Assembly (NCBI RefSeq): GCF_045277565.1
Contig: NZ_CP123584.1
Coordinates: forward strand, 2,170,001-2,234,000
DNA: 64,000 bases
Direction of reading: 5' to 3'
Source of the DNA: Aliisedimentitalea scapharcae
Lineage (GTDB): Bacteria > Pseudomonadota > Alphaproteobacteria > Rhodobacterales > Rhodobacteraceae
Under the pieces are notes generated by a model. It was not told where the DNA came from. It did no database searches and saw only the letters and a list, made by a program, of their open reading frames with translations. The translations under genes and the position numbers were made by a program. Position 1 is the first letter of the stretch, and every line of letters starts with the position of its first letter. This document shows positions 44,454-52,965 of the stretch, in pieces.

Positions 44454-44513
44454 ATTTGCCATGCCTTAGGCGTCGGGCGCTGCAATATCTGCGCGTCCGC
44501 TCATGAACGGTAC

Positions 44514-44554
44514 AGGAAACGGCCAGAATCTTGGGGTTCTGGCCGTTTCCTTTG
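44514..44554 (+). terminator. Rho-independent terminator of dksA
   Basis: AGGAAACGGCCAGAA (44514-44528) and TTCTGGCCGTTTCCT (44537-44551) form a perfect 15-bp stem with an 8-base loop, followed by TTTG. It lies 61 bases after the dksA stop. Confidence 0.9.
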
Positions 44555-44660
44555 TTTCACTCAGATTTGCCGCGGTTTCCGGGAATTGTCTGTTGCGGGG
44601 CGCGCCGGGGTGTTTAAAACCCGTGTTCACACCCCGAGGCTGACACACAAGAGGATCACC

Positions 44661-45848
44661 ATGAGTCTGAACGGTCGAAAGATAACGATTGTCGGGGCCG
44701 GGATTGGTGGTCTGGCGTCGGCGCTGTGTCTGCAGCGCAAGGGGGCCTGTGTCACCGTTTTGGAACAGGCAGATGCCATTTCCGAAGTCGGGGCCGGGCT
44801 TCAGATTAGCCCCAATGGCGTCGCCGTGCTGCGGGCGCTCGGGCTCGAAGAGGGGCTGCGTGAAACATCGGTCCAGGCCCGTTCGGTGGTGTTGCGCGAT
44901 TACGCCCAAGGGCAGGACGTACTGTGTCTGGATCTGGAGCGTTACGCCAGCGACCAGGCCTTTTACTTTGTTCATCGTTCGGATCTGATCACGCTGTTGG
45001 CGAATGCGGTGCGCAAGGCTGGTGTACAGGTGCGCCTGCTACAGAAAGTCGCCAAGGTCGTACCGGACATTCAGGCCCCCACGGTTTGGCTGGCAAACGG
45101 AGCCCAGGCGCGCCCGGATCTGGTTGTTGGGGCCGATGGGTTGCATTCACGGGCGCGCGTCGCGCTGAATGGTGACGATGCGGCGTTCTTTACGGGGCAG
45201 GTGGCCTGGCGGGCCACGATTCCCAACGATCTGAACCTCCCGGCGCAAGCCCAGGTGTTTATGGGGCCGGGTCGCCATATGGTGTGCTATCCGCTGCGCA
45301 ATGGTGAACGGATCAATATCGTTGCGGTTCAGGAACGCGATGCCTGGGCCGATGAAGGGTGGCATTTCTCGGATGACCCGGAAAACTTGCGGGCCGCCTT
45401 TTCAGATTTTGGGGGCGTGGGGCATGAAATCCTTGCGCGGGTCGATACGGTCGGTCTGTGGGGGTTGTTCCGCCACCCGGTTGCAAAGCATTGGTATCGG
45501 GGCAATGTGGCGCTGGTCGGGGATGCCGCACATCCGACACTGCCCTTTATGGCGCAGGGGGCCAATCTGGCAATGGAAGATTCATGGGTGTTGGCCGATT
45601 GCCTGGATCAGATCCAGGATTCTGATCTGGCCCTGATGCGGTATCAAACCCTGCGACGCCCCCGGGCGGCCAAAGTGGTCGGTGCGGCCAATGGCAATGC
45701 GTGGAAGTATCACCTGCGTCTGCCGCCAGTGCGCGGGATGGCACATATGGTGTTGGGATTAGGCGGGCGACTGGCACCTCGGCGCATGGTACGCCAGTTC
45801 GACTGGATTTATCGCCATGATGTCACAGCGGGCGCAGCGGCCCGCTGA
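44661..45848 (+). CDS. FAD-dependent monooxygenase (aromatic-ring hydroxylase type)
   Basis: 395 residues from ATG 44661. The FAD motif is ITIVGAGIGGLASALCLQRKG, the DG motif is VVGADGLHSRAR, and the GD motif is GNVALVGDAAHPTLPFMAQGAN. These define the class A flavin monooxygenases such as salicylate or 3-hydroxybenzoate hydroxylases. No aromatic catabolism genes are adjacent, so the substrate is open. It converges on xthA with a 15-base gap. Confidence 0.9.
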   Translation: MSLNGRKITIVGAGIGGLASALCLQRKGACVTVLEQADAISEVGAGLQISPNGVAVLRALGLEEGLRETSVQARSVVLRDYAQGQDVLCLDLERYASDQAFYFVHRSDLITLLANAVRKAGVQVRLLQKVAKVVPDIQAPTVWLANGAQARPDLVVGADGLHSRARVALNGDDAAFFTGQVAWRATIPNDLNLPAQAQVFMGPGRHMVCYPLRNGERINIVAVQERDAWADEGWHFSDDPENLRAAFSDFGGVGHEILARVDTVGLWGLFRHPVAKHWYRGNVALVGDAAHPTLPFMAQGANLAMEDSWVLADCLDQIQDSDLALMRYQTLRRPRAAKVVGAANGNAWKYHLRLPPVRGMAHMVLGLGGRLAPRRMVRQFDWIYRHDVTAGAAAR

Positions 45849-45863
45849 CATCGCGCTGTTGGA

Positions 45864-46670
45864 TCAAAGATCCAGATCGACCCAGACCGGCACGTGATCT
45901 GACGGCTTTTCCCGCCCGCGCACATGTTTGTCGATTTCGCATGCGCGCAGCAGATCCGCAGCCTGTGCGCTGAGCAGAAAGTGGTCGATTCGGATGCCGT
46001 CATCGCGGTTCCAGGCACCGGCCTGATAATCCCAGAACGAATAATGCCCCGGACCCGTATGGCAACTGCGAAAGGCTTCGGTGAATCCGAGGTTCAGAAT
46101 GCGACGGAACGCAGCGCGGCTTTCGGGTCGGAACAGGGCGTCTTTGCGCCAGGCGTCCGGGCGATTGGCGTCCTCGGCCTGGGGGATGATGTTGTAGTCA
46201 CCCGCCATCAAAACCGGCATCTCGCTGGCCAGAAGATCGCGCGCGTGATCGTGCAGGCGCTGCATCCAGGCGAGCTTGTAGGCATATTTGCCGCCTGCCA
46301 CCGGGCTGTTGTCGGGTTCCAGTTCCACGGGGTTTCCATTGGGCAGATACAACCCACAGATGCGGATCGCCTGTTTGCCGACCACTGTGGCCTCGATCCA
46401 GCGCGCCTGTTCATCGCTGTCATCCCCTGGCAGGCCCCGGCTGACGTCTTCGAGCGGCAATTTCGACAGGATGGCGACACCGTTAAAGCTTTTCTGTCCG
46501 TGGGTTTCCACATTGTAGCCACGGGATTCAAACAGATCGCGCGGAAAGGCATCGTCGATGGATTTGATTTCCTGCAGCAGAACAACATCGGGCTGTGCTT
46601 CGTCCAACCAATCGGGCAGGGCCTGAGCCCGGGCTTTGATACCGTTGATGTTGAAGGTGGCGATCTTCAT
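45864..46670 (-). CDS. xthA: Exodeoxyribonuclease III
   Basis: 268 residues from ATG 46670. Endonuclease/exonuclease/phosphatase motifs: LLQEIKS (metal Glu), RICGLYLPNGN, MAGDYNI (catalytic Asp and Asn) and the C-terminal SDHVPVWVDLDL (catalytic His). It cleaves at abasic sites and degrades duplex DNA 3' to 5' in base-excision repair. Its start faces the DnaA-box/GANTC region shared with the repeat-protein gene. Confidence 0.94.
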   Translation of the reverse strand: MKIATFNINGIKARAQALPDWLDEAQPDVVLLQEIKSIDDAFPRDLFESRGYNVETHGQKSFNGVAILSKLPLEDVSRGLPGDDSDEQARWIEATVVGKQAIRICGLYLPNGNPVELEPDNSPVAGGKYAYKLAWMQRLHDHARDLLASEMPVLMAGDYNIIPQAEDANRPDAWRKDALFRPESRAAFRRILNLGFTEAFRSCHTGPGHYSFWDYQAGAWNRDDGIRIDHFLLSAQAADLLRACEIDKHVRGREKPSDHVPVWVDLDL

Positions 46671-46761
46671 GACCTGTCTCCCGGATGTCTGGCGCTGATG
46701 TTCTATCGCTGAACCCGTCGCGCAGGGCAAGCGTCAGGGGTGTTTCAATATCGAAAAATAC

Positions 46762-46936
46762 GAATCGAACGAGAGCAGCGAACAGTGATTCCCGTTCGAT
46801 TCGGACACAACCTATAGCTGCATGGCGTCGTTTGGTGACACATTTGGGGGGTGTGGATAAGTTTTTTGACTCTGATTAGAGTCATCACGTTTGGGAATTG
46901 AGTCAACTTTCTATTCGACTTTCTTAATGTGGATAA
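46762..46936. promoter_or_regulatory. Cluster of two perfect DnaA boxes and six GANTC sites
   Basis: The consensus DnaA box (TTATCCACA, read as TGTGGATAA) occurs at 46852-46860 and 46928-46936. GANTC sites lie at 46762, 46787, 46798, 46868, 46879 and 46900, six in 143 bases where about 0.6 is expected by chance. TGACTCT-GATT-AGAGTCA (46867-46884) is a perfect inverted repeat containing two of them. The 367-base region separates divergent xthA and the repeat-protein gene. The layout suggests control by DnaA and CcrM methylation (cell-cycle timing); direct evidence is only the motifs. Confidence 0.7.
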
Positions 46937-47037
46937 CTTGGCGCAAGAACACCTTTTGGTAGAAAAGCCTCTTTTCAGGTCGCCTTCTGGGTGCAAGCGT
47001 TGAGGCACGATCAACTTCACAACTGGGGACTTCTGCC

Positions 47038-47712
47038 ATGAACGCTCAACTCAAAGCCTACGACATCGAAACCGCTCTCACCAGCACGCCTGTCAACAGC
47101 CTGTTGGACGGCGAAGGAACTGCGATGTTCTCGTCCGGTTCTGCACCTGTTCTGACAACCGATCTGTTGGATGGTGACGCAACTGCTTTGTTCTCATCAG
47201 GCTCCGCTCCGACCGCATCGACTGCCACGATCACCGGCGAAGGGGTCGAGATGTTCTCGTCCGGTTCTGCGCCTGTTCTCAGCTCAACCGCTTTGACGGG
47301 CGAATTGGTTCAGATGTTCTCGTCAGGCTCCGCTCCTGCGGCATCGGCAGACGCCACCACCGGCGAAGGTGTGCATATGTTCTCGTCAGGCTCCGCACCT
47401 GCGGCATCGGCGGACGCCACCACCGGCGAAGGCACCCAGATGTTCTCGTCAGGCTCCGCACCTGCGGCATCGGCAGACGCCACCACCGGCGAAGGTACCC
47501 AGATGTTCTCCTCGGGCTCCGCTCCTGCGGCATCGGCAGACACCACCACCGGCGAAGGCACCCAGATGTTCTCCTCGGGCTCCGCACCTGCGGCATCGGT
47601 AGACGCCACCACTGGCGAAGGCACCCAGATGTTCTCCTCGGGTTCTGCACCTGCGGCATCGGCGGACGCCACAGCGGGTGACGCCACCCATATGTTCTCG
47701 TCGGGCAGCTGA
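47038..47712 (+). CDS. Repetitive polypeptide of 21-residue units with MFSSGSAP core, unknown function
   Basis: 224 residues: a 29-residue lead (MNAQLKAYDIETALTST... ending GEGTA) then nine 21-residue units and a final MFSSGS. Each unit starts (M/L)FSSGSAP and continues with a spacer such as AASADATTGEGTQ. The later units are nearly identical, the first three diverge. There is no signal peptide and no membrane segment; composition is rich in Ser, Ala, Gly and Thr, with no Cys. The architecture recalls multi-core peptide precursors, but no known modification enzyme is seen. It may match an uncharacterised Rhodobacterales family (possibly DUF6749; not verified). A good ribosome-site spacing is not obvious upstream. 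Confidence 0.8.
   Translation: MNAQLKAYDIETALTSTPVNSLLDGEGTAMFSSGSAPVLTTDLLDGDATALFSSGSAPTASTATITGEGVEMFSSGSAPVLSSTALTGELVQMFSSGSAPAASADATTGEGVHMFSSGSAPAASADATTGEGTQMFSSGSAPAASADATTGEGTQMFSSGSAPAASADTTTGEGTQMFSSGSAPAASVDATTGEGTQMFSSGSAPAASADATAGDATHMFSSGS
47125..47709 (+). repeat. 63-bp tandem coding repeats
   Basis: Nine consecutive 63-base units run from 47125 to 47691, plus an 18-base partial unit to 47709. Units from about 47314 onward are nearly identical at the DNA level, indicating recent unit duplication or homogenisation. The frame is preserved throughout. Confidence 0.93.
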
Positions 47713-47784
47713 TCCGCGGGACACCGTCTGAAGTTGGTAACGGAGCGTTCAGAGAACGCATTTGAAAATAGGAAAGCAAACCAA

Positions 47785-48864
47785 ATGTCGAATGTCATTC
47801 GCCTGAACGTTCCGTCCCAACGTCAAAGCAAGCGCGATCGCCGCGCGGCCTTGATTGCCAGCTTTGCCCAGCATCGTCGGTTCGGTGATGATGTGTTCTG
47901 GCTCAAGGAAAATGCCGAACTTCTGAATATCCTGGAATGTACGGGCCAAACGCTTGACGAGGATGCGCTGGCCCCGCACCAGGGTTTCTATGCCCAAGTC
48001 GAAAAACGCATGGGGTTCTTTCCACAATATTATCGCTTTTTGCTGTCGATTTGTCTGGATCTCGAAGATCTGGGGCTCACCGGGACCAAAGGCGAAGCCC
48101 TGGCTGCTTGGATAGACCGCCAAGGACTGGCCGAAGCTGAATTGTCAGACCTTCAAAGGGCCGAAGCGCGCCGCCTATTGGCACGCCGTGGCGTCACTGC
48201 GTTGGAATGGGACACCAGCCTGACAGATCGGTTGCATCGTTTTGTTAACCGTTCCGAAACTTTTGCGATGCCCAATAAGAAGGCCGCATATGAGTTGACC
48301 CACATCGTGTTCTATCTCTCTGAATATGGCCGTCGCGATCCGCAACTGGACCAGGCGGCAGTTACCAGCCTCGAATATGCGGGGATCCTGGCCTATTTGG
48401 ACCAGAACGCTGATCTGCTGGCCGAAATCTGTGTCGCCTTGCGATACGCAGGCAAAACCCCTTCGCAGATCTGGGAAGACTGGCTGGAGCGAGAAACCCA
48501 TCGGTTTACCGTTTCAACCGGACCACAGGTCAGCCCGCAAGACGATTACCATGACTATTTTGTCTGCAATTGGCTGATGTCGGTGTCCGATCGTGACAGT
48601 TTCACCAAACCCGCCGAATTCGACAAGATGAGCTTTGCCCGCGCCGCGCCCTATGCCGCGCCGCTGCGGGACATGTCTGAAACCATGTTCAAGCTGGAAG
48701 ATCAGCGCAGCGACGATTGGCAAGTCATGCGTCCGCATGTTGAAAACGCGCTGAGCGAGATCGGCCATGACATCCTGACCGAAGCGCAGATGAGTAGCGA
48801 CAAGTTTGAGAGCTTTTTTGCCGGGTTCGCCCGTACCAGCATGCAGGGCGGGGTGCTGTTGTGA
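47785..48864 (+). CDS. Uncharacterised protein encoded after the repeat polypeptide (possible DUF6902 family)
   Basis: 359 residues from ATG 47785 (AGGAAA about 9 bases upstream). It is soluble and mainly helical by composition, with conserved-looking segments MGFFPQYYRFLLSICLDLE and ELTHIVFYLSEYGRRDP. It has several Cys and Asp/His residues but no recognisable catalytic motif. It lies 72 bases after the repeat gene and overlaps the transporter by one base, so the three are likely one operon. I associate it with a Rhodobacterales family of unknown function (possibly DUF6902), unverified. It might act on the repeat polypeptide. Confidence 0.75.
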   Translation: MSNVIRLNVPSQRQSKRDRRAALIASFAQHRRFGDDVFWLKENAELLNILECTGQTLDEDALAPHQGFYAQVEKRMGFFPQYYRFLLSICLDLEDLGLTGTKGEALAAWIDRQGLAEAELSDLQRAEARRLLARRGVTALEWDTSLTDRLHRFVNRSETFAMPNKKAAYELTHIVFYLSEYGRRDPQLDQAAVTSLEYAGILAYLDQNADLLAEICVALRYAGKTPSQIWEDWLERETHRFTVSTGPQVSPQDDYHDYFVCNWLMSVSDRDSFTKPAEFDKMSFARAAPYAAPLRDMSETMFKLEDQRSDDWQVMRPHVENALSEIGHDILTEAQMSSDKFESFFAGFARTSMQGGVLL

Positions 48865-49784
48865 TGAACGCAACGATGCAGAACACGGCCATTGGGGCCG
48901 GGCTGGTCATTATCTACACCGCGCTGATTTCTTCAGCGGATGCGATTACCAAACTGATTGCGGGCGGCTATGCCGCACCGCAATTGTTCTGTCTGTCCGG
49001 GTTGATCGTCGTGGGGCTGAGCGCGCTGGCGGACCGCCACCCATCCCAGCGGCGGGGGCTGCGAACCACCTGCCCACGCGCCATGGCGCTGCGGTCCGGG
49101 GCGACCGTCCTGGCAGCCGTGAGCTTCTTCTATGCGTTCAAACTGTTGCCTTTTGCCGAAGTATTCCTGTTCATCGGTCTGATGCCGCTGTTGTCGGGGC
49201 TGATGTCGGGCATGGTTTTGGGGGAACACGTCCGGCCCTCTGCCTGGGTCGCTTTGGTGGCCGGGTTTGTTGGGGTTACGTTCCTGTTTCCGGCTGGGGT
49301 TCATTCCATTTCATGGGGCCACGGGTTTGCCTTTGCTGCTGCTGTGTTCGGGACGTTTTCCATGGTGATGGCCCGGTTTATCGGACGATATGAAACCAAT
49401 GCACTGGCGCAGGTCTTTTATCCCAATCTGGCGATCTTTGTTTGTATGGGCGCGGTGCTGCCGTTTGTCTGGAAGCCGATGCCGATCAGCGATCTGGCCT
49501 GGGTGGCGACCTATGCAGGGCTGTTGTTTGGGGCACGCTGGGTGGTTGTCGTGGCGCTGCGCCTGCTGGCCGCCTATGCTGTCACGCCGCTGATGAATCT
49601 GCAATTTGTCTGGATGGTTTTTCTGGGCGCGGTGTTTTTTGGCGAGCTGCCAGCAGCGGGAACCTATGTCGGGGTGAGCTTTGTCATCGGATCTGGGCTA
49701 TTTCTGGTTTGGGACTTCACCCATACAAGCGATGTCGCGACAAGAACCGTAAAACCCAGTATCATTAAAGAGCTAAACTCATAA
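48864..49784 (+). CDS. DMT superfamily (EamA-type) transporter
   Basis: 306 residues with about ten hydrophobic segments arranged as two EamA halves (first half around residues 10-140, second 150-285). FYAFKLLPFAEVFLFIGLMPLLSG and VTPLMNLQFVWMVFLGAVFFGE are typical TM segments of the two repeats. DMT carriers export metabolites, often amino acids. Its ATG overlaps the previous stop (TGATG), so it is coupled to the 359-aa gene and could export a product of this operon. A GTG start one codon earlier (48861) is possible. Confidence 0.88.
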   Translation: MNATMQNTAIGAGLVIIYTALISSADAITKLIAGGYAAPQLFCLSGLIVVGLSALADRHPSQRRGLRTTCPRAMALRSGATVLAAVSFFYAFKLLPFAEVFLFIGLMPLLSGLMSGMVLGEHVRPSAWVALVAGFVGVTFLFPAGVHSISWGHGFAFAAAVFGTFSMVMARFIGRYETNALAQVFYPNLAIFVCMGAVLPFVWKPMPISDLAWVATYAGLLFGARWVVVVALRLLAAYAVTPLMNLQFVWMVFLGAVFFGELPAAGTYVGVSFVIGSGLFLVWDFTHTSDVATRTVKPSIIKELNS

Positions 49785-50450
49785 TATTCGTAGCCCAGTA
49801 TTTTCCGATCTATTTCTAAGACATGCCAACAGGCGGGGCAACAGAATGGCAGTTGCAAAGACGAACGTGCGTATTTTCCAGCTGCGCTCCATGCGGGCTC
49901 CGGGCAACACGGGACCATAGGTGTGTCCCTTCCCGTGTCGTCCAAAGGGTGGTGCAGTCGGCTGGGGCAGGTCAGGATCGCAGACCGGACACATGCGTTT
50001 GGTTCGGTTAGACTGCGCGATGTCGACCGTGATGAAGCAGGCCGCGAATGGCGGTCGATCCACAGGCGGTTGCGGTAAGGTGAGACCGTTGCCGGGATCC
50101 GGGGCGCCACATCGGGCGAGAGTTTCCATGACATGGCAAAAGCGACCCATGCGACCGAAAAGAACGCCCGAAAGGGCGAGAGCGGAACAATTGGTGTGTG
50201 CACGGGGCACCATCTTGGCTCATTGAACGGGGCGACATTACCAACCTGACCGCACCTGCGCTGTTGGCACAGCTGACACACGCGGTTCAGTCACGACCAG
50301 AAATTCGGCTGTGTTGACAGACGTGCCCGGCGACACGGCTGGAAGCACGCCACTTCGGCAAGAGACCCCCGGCGAACCAATCCAAGGACGCCGTCACAAG
50401 TGACCCAAACGGTCCGTAATGCCTGGGGCGGGGTCGATCTGGTGCGATTG
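49785..50450. other. Gene-poor stretch, nothing recognised
   Basis: Overlapping open frames on both strands reach about 145 codons, but none shows a motif, ribosome site or consistent codon use. One stretch near 50230 (TNLTAPALLAQLTHAVQSRP) vaguely recalls ExbD/TolR proteins and may be a relic. The region forms a decayed block with the IS91 remnant that follows. Confidence 0.4.
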
Positions 50451-50988
50451 GCAGAACCTGATACCTTCGCCGCCAATCTCGCACCACTGCGCAAAACCGT
50501 TCGGGTCGCTTAGGCCAAACCGTCTTTCGGTGGGTCTGATCAGGTGCTGTCCTGTCTGAGCAGGTACGCGCACCGAGTCGCGATCTCCAACCATCGCCCC
50601 GTCTGCGTCGTTCCCGACACTGTCGCATTCCGTTGGAAAAACCAATGCATCAAGCGCGCGGATCGCATGACGAAGATGCGCCTGCCGACAGAAGAATTCA
50701 TCCGACGCTTTCTGATCCACGTCCTGCCCTTCGGCTTCCATCGCATCCGACACTCGAGCTTTTTGGCTAACGCCATCCGTCGCGACAAGATCACGAAGAT
50801 CAGGCGTTTGCTGAATTCAGGTACAGGTTCTGGTGCCGACATCGGGTGAAAAAACCCGCGACACCCCCGACGAACCACATGCGCAACAGCCTTGCCCCAA
50901 ATGCAGCGGCGCAATGGTTATCGTTCAGACCTTTCTGCGCGTCCAAACACCCAAATGCCGCGCACCGCCATGGGAGGATGCCGCATGA
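50451..50988 (+). pseudogene. IS91-family transposase remnant
   Basis: The reading frame gives LAPLRKT, an in-frame TAG at 50511, then LSRYAHRVAISNHRP, DTVAFRWKN, MRLPTEEFIRRFLIHVLP and GFHRIRHSSFLANA, all typical of the IS91 (Y2) transposase C-terminal half. After a frameshift the C-terminal zinc block (PCPKCSGAMVIVQTF) continues to a TGA at 50988. The N-terminal part with the paired catalytic tyrosines is missing or unrecognisable, so this is a relic. Confidence 0.8.
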
Positions 50989-51455
50989 TACGACGAGCAA
51001 ACCCGGCCCGTTCCTGCGCAGTCGATGGAACACTTAAAGCCCATCTGCGCCGGATCGGAGCGCGATCATTTACCAGCCTGTTTGGTGCCCTCAGCGAAAT
51101 CTGCGACCTATATACTCCAGATGAATGCTGGAACTACTTTCGCGAGGCAGGATATGCTTCTACGTAAACTGGAAACGCTTTAGTGCGCCCAACTCGACAA
51201 ATTCAGGACTGCACAAGGCATGTGGCGTAAGATCCCGAGTCCAGATCGTAAAACCGTGTTGGGAAAATCAATTGGACTACAGGCCCTGTCATCACACAGT
51301 CGGTCACTCTGATTATCGACCTCTGCAGCCGTAATGCACAATCCCCATGGCAACTTCTTGTCAGGCTAGTCGCCGTTGCAGCTCACGCTGACAGCAGCTT
51401 TCATTCCAACTAGGGCAATCGAGACTATGGATTCGGGAGCCCAATTGTTCCCATG
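50989..51455. other. Intergenic stretch without recognisable genes
   Basis: 467 bases between the IS91 relic and the end of the first amidohydrolase gene. Only short chance frames are present; no terminator or RNA gene was recognised. Confidence 0.45.
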
Positions 51456-52886
51456 TTAGTTGAGAGTGTTTTTATGGATCTCGCCGTTTTTCATCACGAA
51501 CGGGATCGTATCGACGGAGGATGTTGGGCGCGGCGCAGATCCGAACATCGACTCGGATGCCCCGATCACACTGAGATCTTCCAGCGGATCGCCGTCCACC
51601 AGGATGATGTCGGCGTAGGCACCTTCTTCTATCACGCCGATCTTTCCCTCCGGGTAGGGGTTCATGATGCCACTAAGTGCCAGCAGTTTGCCCGCATCCG
51701 ATGTCATAGCCTGCAATGTGCGTAAGTTGCCAAATGATCGACCCCACTGGGTAATCTGGAAGTCGCGAGTCTGTCGCCACGCGGGAGGTGTCACGGCAAG
51801 GGAATCGGAACCAAATGCCATGTTGATGCGATATTCATTGGCCAGCTTGATCCATGCCTCGCCGTTCTTGTTGACCCGTGCGGTCTTAGCATAAGCGGGG
51901 AGAGTGGGATTGCCGTAGTATGGATGTTCCAAAATGTCTGGTGCAAACGCCGCCATCGCGGGCACCACCCACGCATCCGCCTCGGCCACCATCTTGAAGG
52001 TTTCGGGCTCGGACATCAGGTTGCCATGCTCGATCGATACCACTCCCGCGCGAATAGCGTTCTGAACCGAGATGTCCGTGTAAGCGTGCACAGCCGAATA
52101 CGTCCCGAAATCACCGGTTGCCTTGACCATCGCGGCCAATTCCTCGGGCGTGCCTTGTATCGAATCCAATGGATCACGCTCTGAAGTGACCCCGCCGCCC
52201 GACATCATCTTCACAAAATCCGCACCCCCTGCCAAGTTGTTGCGCGACGCTTTTAGAACCGCGTCACCACCGTCGGCCAGTGTGGTCAGGCCAAGTCCTT
52301 CGAGATAGGATTTTTCACCGCTCAACACAGTGGGGTTCCAACGCCAGTCGCCATGACCGGACGAGGCACTGACGCAAGCCCCCGACAGATAGATGCGGGG
52401 TCCCGTCAGGGTGCCGATGTCGATGTGTTTCTGGAGACCGGACGACGTACCACACAGATCGCGCACCGTGGTCACGCCCGCAGGCAGGTATTCTTGCGCG
52501 CTTGCGTAGGCCAAACCGCCCAGCTCTTCCCAAGTCATCAGTTGCGCGCCCTGAATGGCGCGGTCATTGCCCGAGCCGACAAACTGCATGTTCAGATGCA
52601 CATGCATGTCGATGAGACCCGGCATTAGAGTTCGACCGCCGCCATCGATCATGACAGCGTTTGCAGCCGCCAAGGGCGCGGCAGAAACGGCCCTGATAAG
52701 GTTACCTTCGACGAGAACATTGGCGTTCTCTATGAGAGCCTCTTTCACACCGTCGAAAATATTCACATTGGTGAAAAGCGTTTGTGTCGGAGTGTCCTGT
52801 GCGGACGCAACGCTGGTAGAGAACACGGCAGCGGCAATGACCGATTCAAAAATCCAGGCCTTTTTTTGAATAGACCGGTTCTCCAT
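51456..52886 (-). CDS. Exported amidohydrolase (imidazolonepropionase/prolidase-like), paralogue 1
   Basis: 476 residues from ATG 52886, with GGAAGAG upstream. A signal peptide (cleavage near ASAQ) suggests a periplasmic enzyme. Metal ligands of the amidohydrolase superfamily are in place: HxH in DMHVHLNMQ, the carboxylatable Lys in DFVKMMSGGG, His in SAVHAYTD and SIEHGNLM, and Asp in AFGSDSLAVTP. Substrates in this family range from dipeptides to cyclic amides; none can be chosen. It is paralogous to the next gene, and probably in one operon with it (79-base gap). Confidence 0.9.
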   Translation of the reverse strand: MENRSIQKKAWIFESVIAAAVFSTSVASAQDTPTQTLFTNVNIFDGVKEALIENANVLVEGNLIRAVSAAPLAAANAVMIDGGGRTLMPGLIDMHVHLNMQFVGSGNDRAIQGAQLMTWEELGGLAYASAQEYLPAGVTTVRDLCGTSSGLQKHIDIGTLTGPRIYLSGACVSASSGHGDWRWNPTVLSGEKSYLEGLGLTTLADGGDAVLKASRNNLAGGADFVKMMSGGGVTSERDPLDSIQGTPEELAAMVKATGDFGTYSAVHAYTDISVQNAIRAGVVSIEHGNLMSEPETFKMVAEADAWVVPAMAAFAPDILEHPYYGNPTLPAYAKTARVNKNGEAWIKLANEYRINMAFGSDSLAVTPPAWRQTRDFQITQWGRSFGNLRTLQAMTSDAGKLLALSGIMNPYPEGKIGVIEEGAYADIILVDGDPLEDLSVIGASESMFGSAPRPTSSVDTIPFVMKNGEIHKNTLN

Positions 52887-52965
52887 AACTCTTCCTTTTC
52901 TAATTGGTTTTAAGGATGCGCGGGATACCGAGGGTAAAATTGGGGTACGCCACCCCGCGCTACGC

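Noticed and set aside
46762..46936. Chromosomal replication origin
   Set aside because: DnaA boxes and GANTC sites are suggestive, but only two exact boxes and no origin-typical neighbours (hemE, gidA, parAB, dnaA) are present; kept as a regulatory cluster only.
47125..47709. CRISPR array
   Set aside because: The repeats are direct, 63 bp without unique spacers, and keep a protein frame.
47279..47798. Repetitive open frames on the minus strand opposite the repeat gene
   Set aside because: The 63-bp period keeps several frames open; the plus frame has the upstream regulatory region and coherent units, the minus frames have no start context.
49779..50213. 145-codon minus-strand open frame
   Set aside because: No recognisable features; lies in a decayed block.
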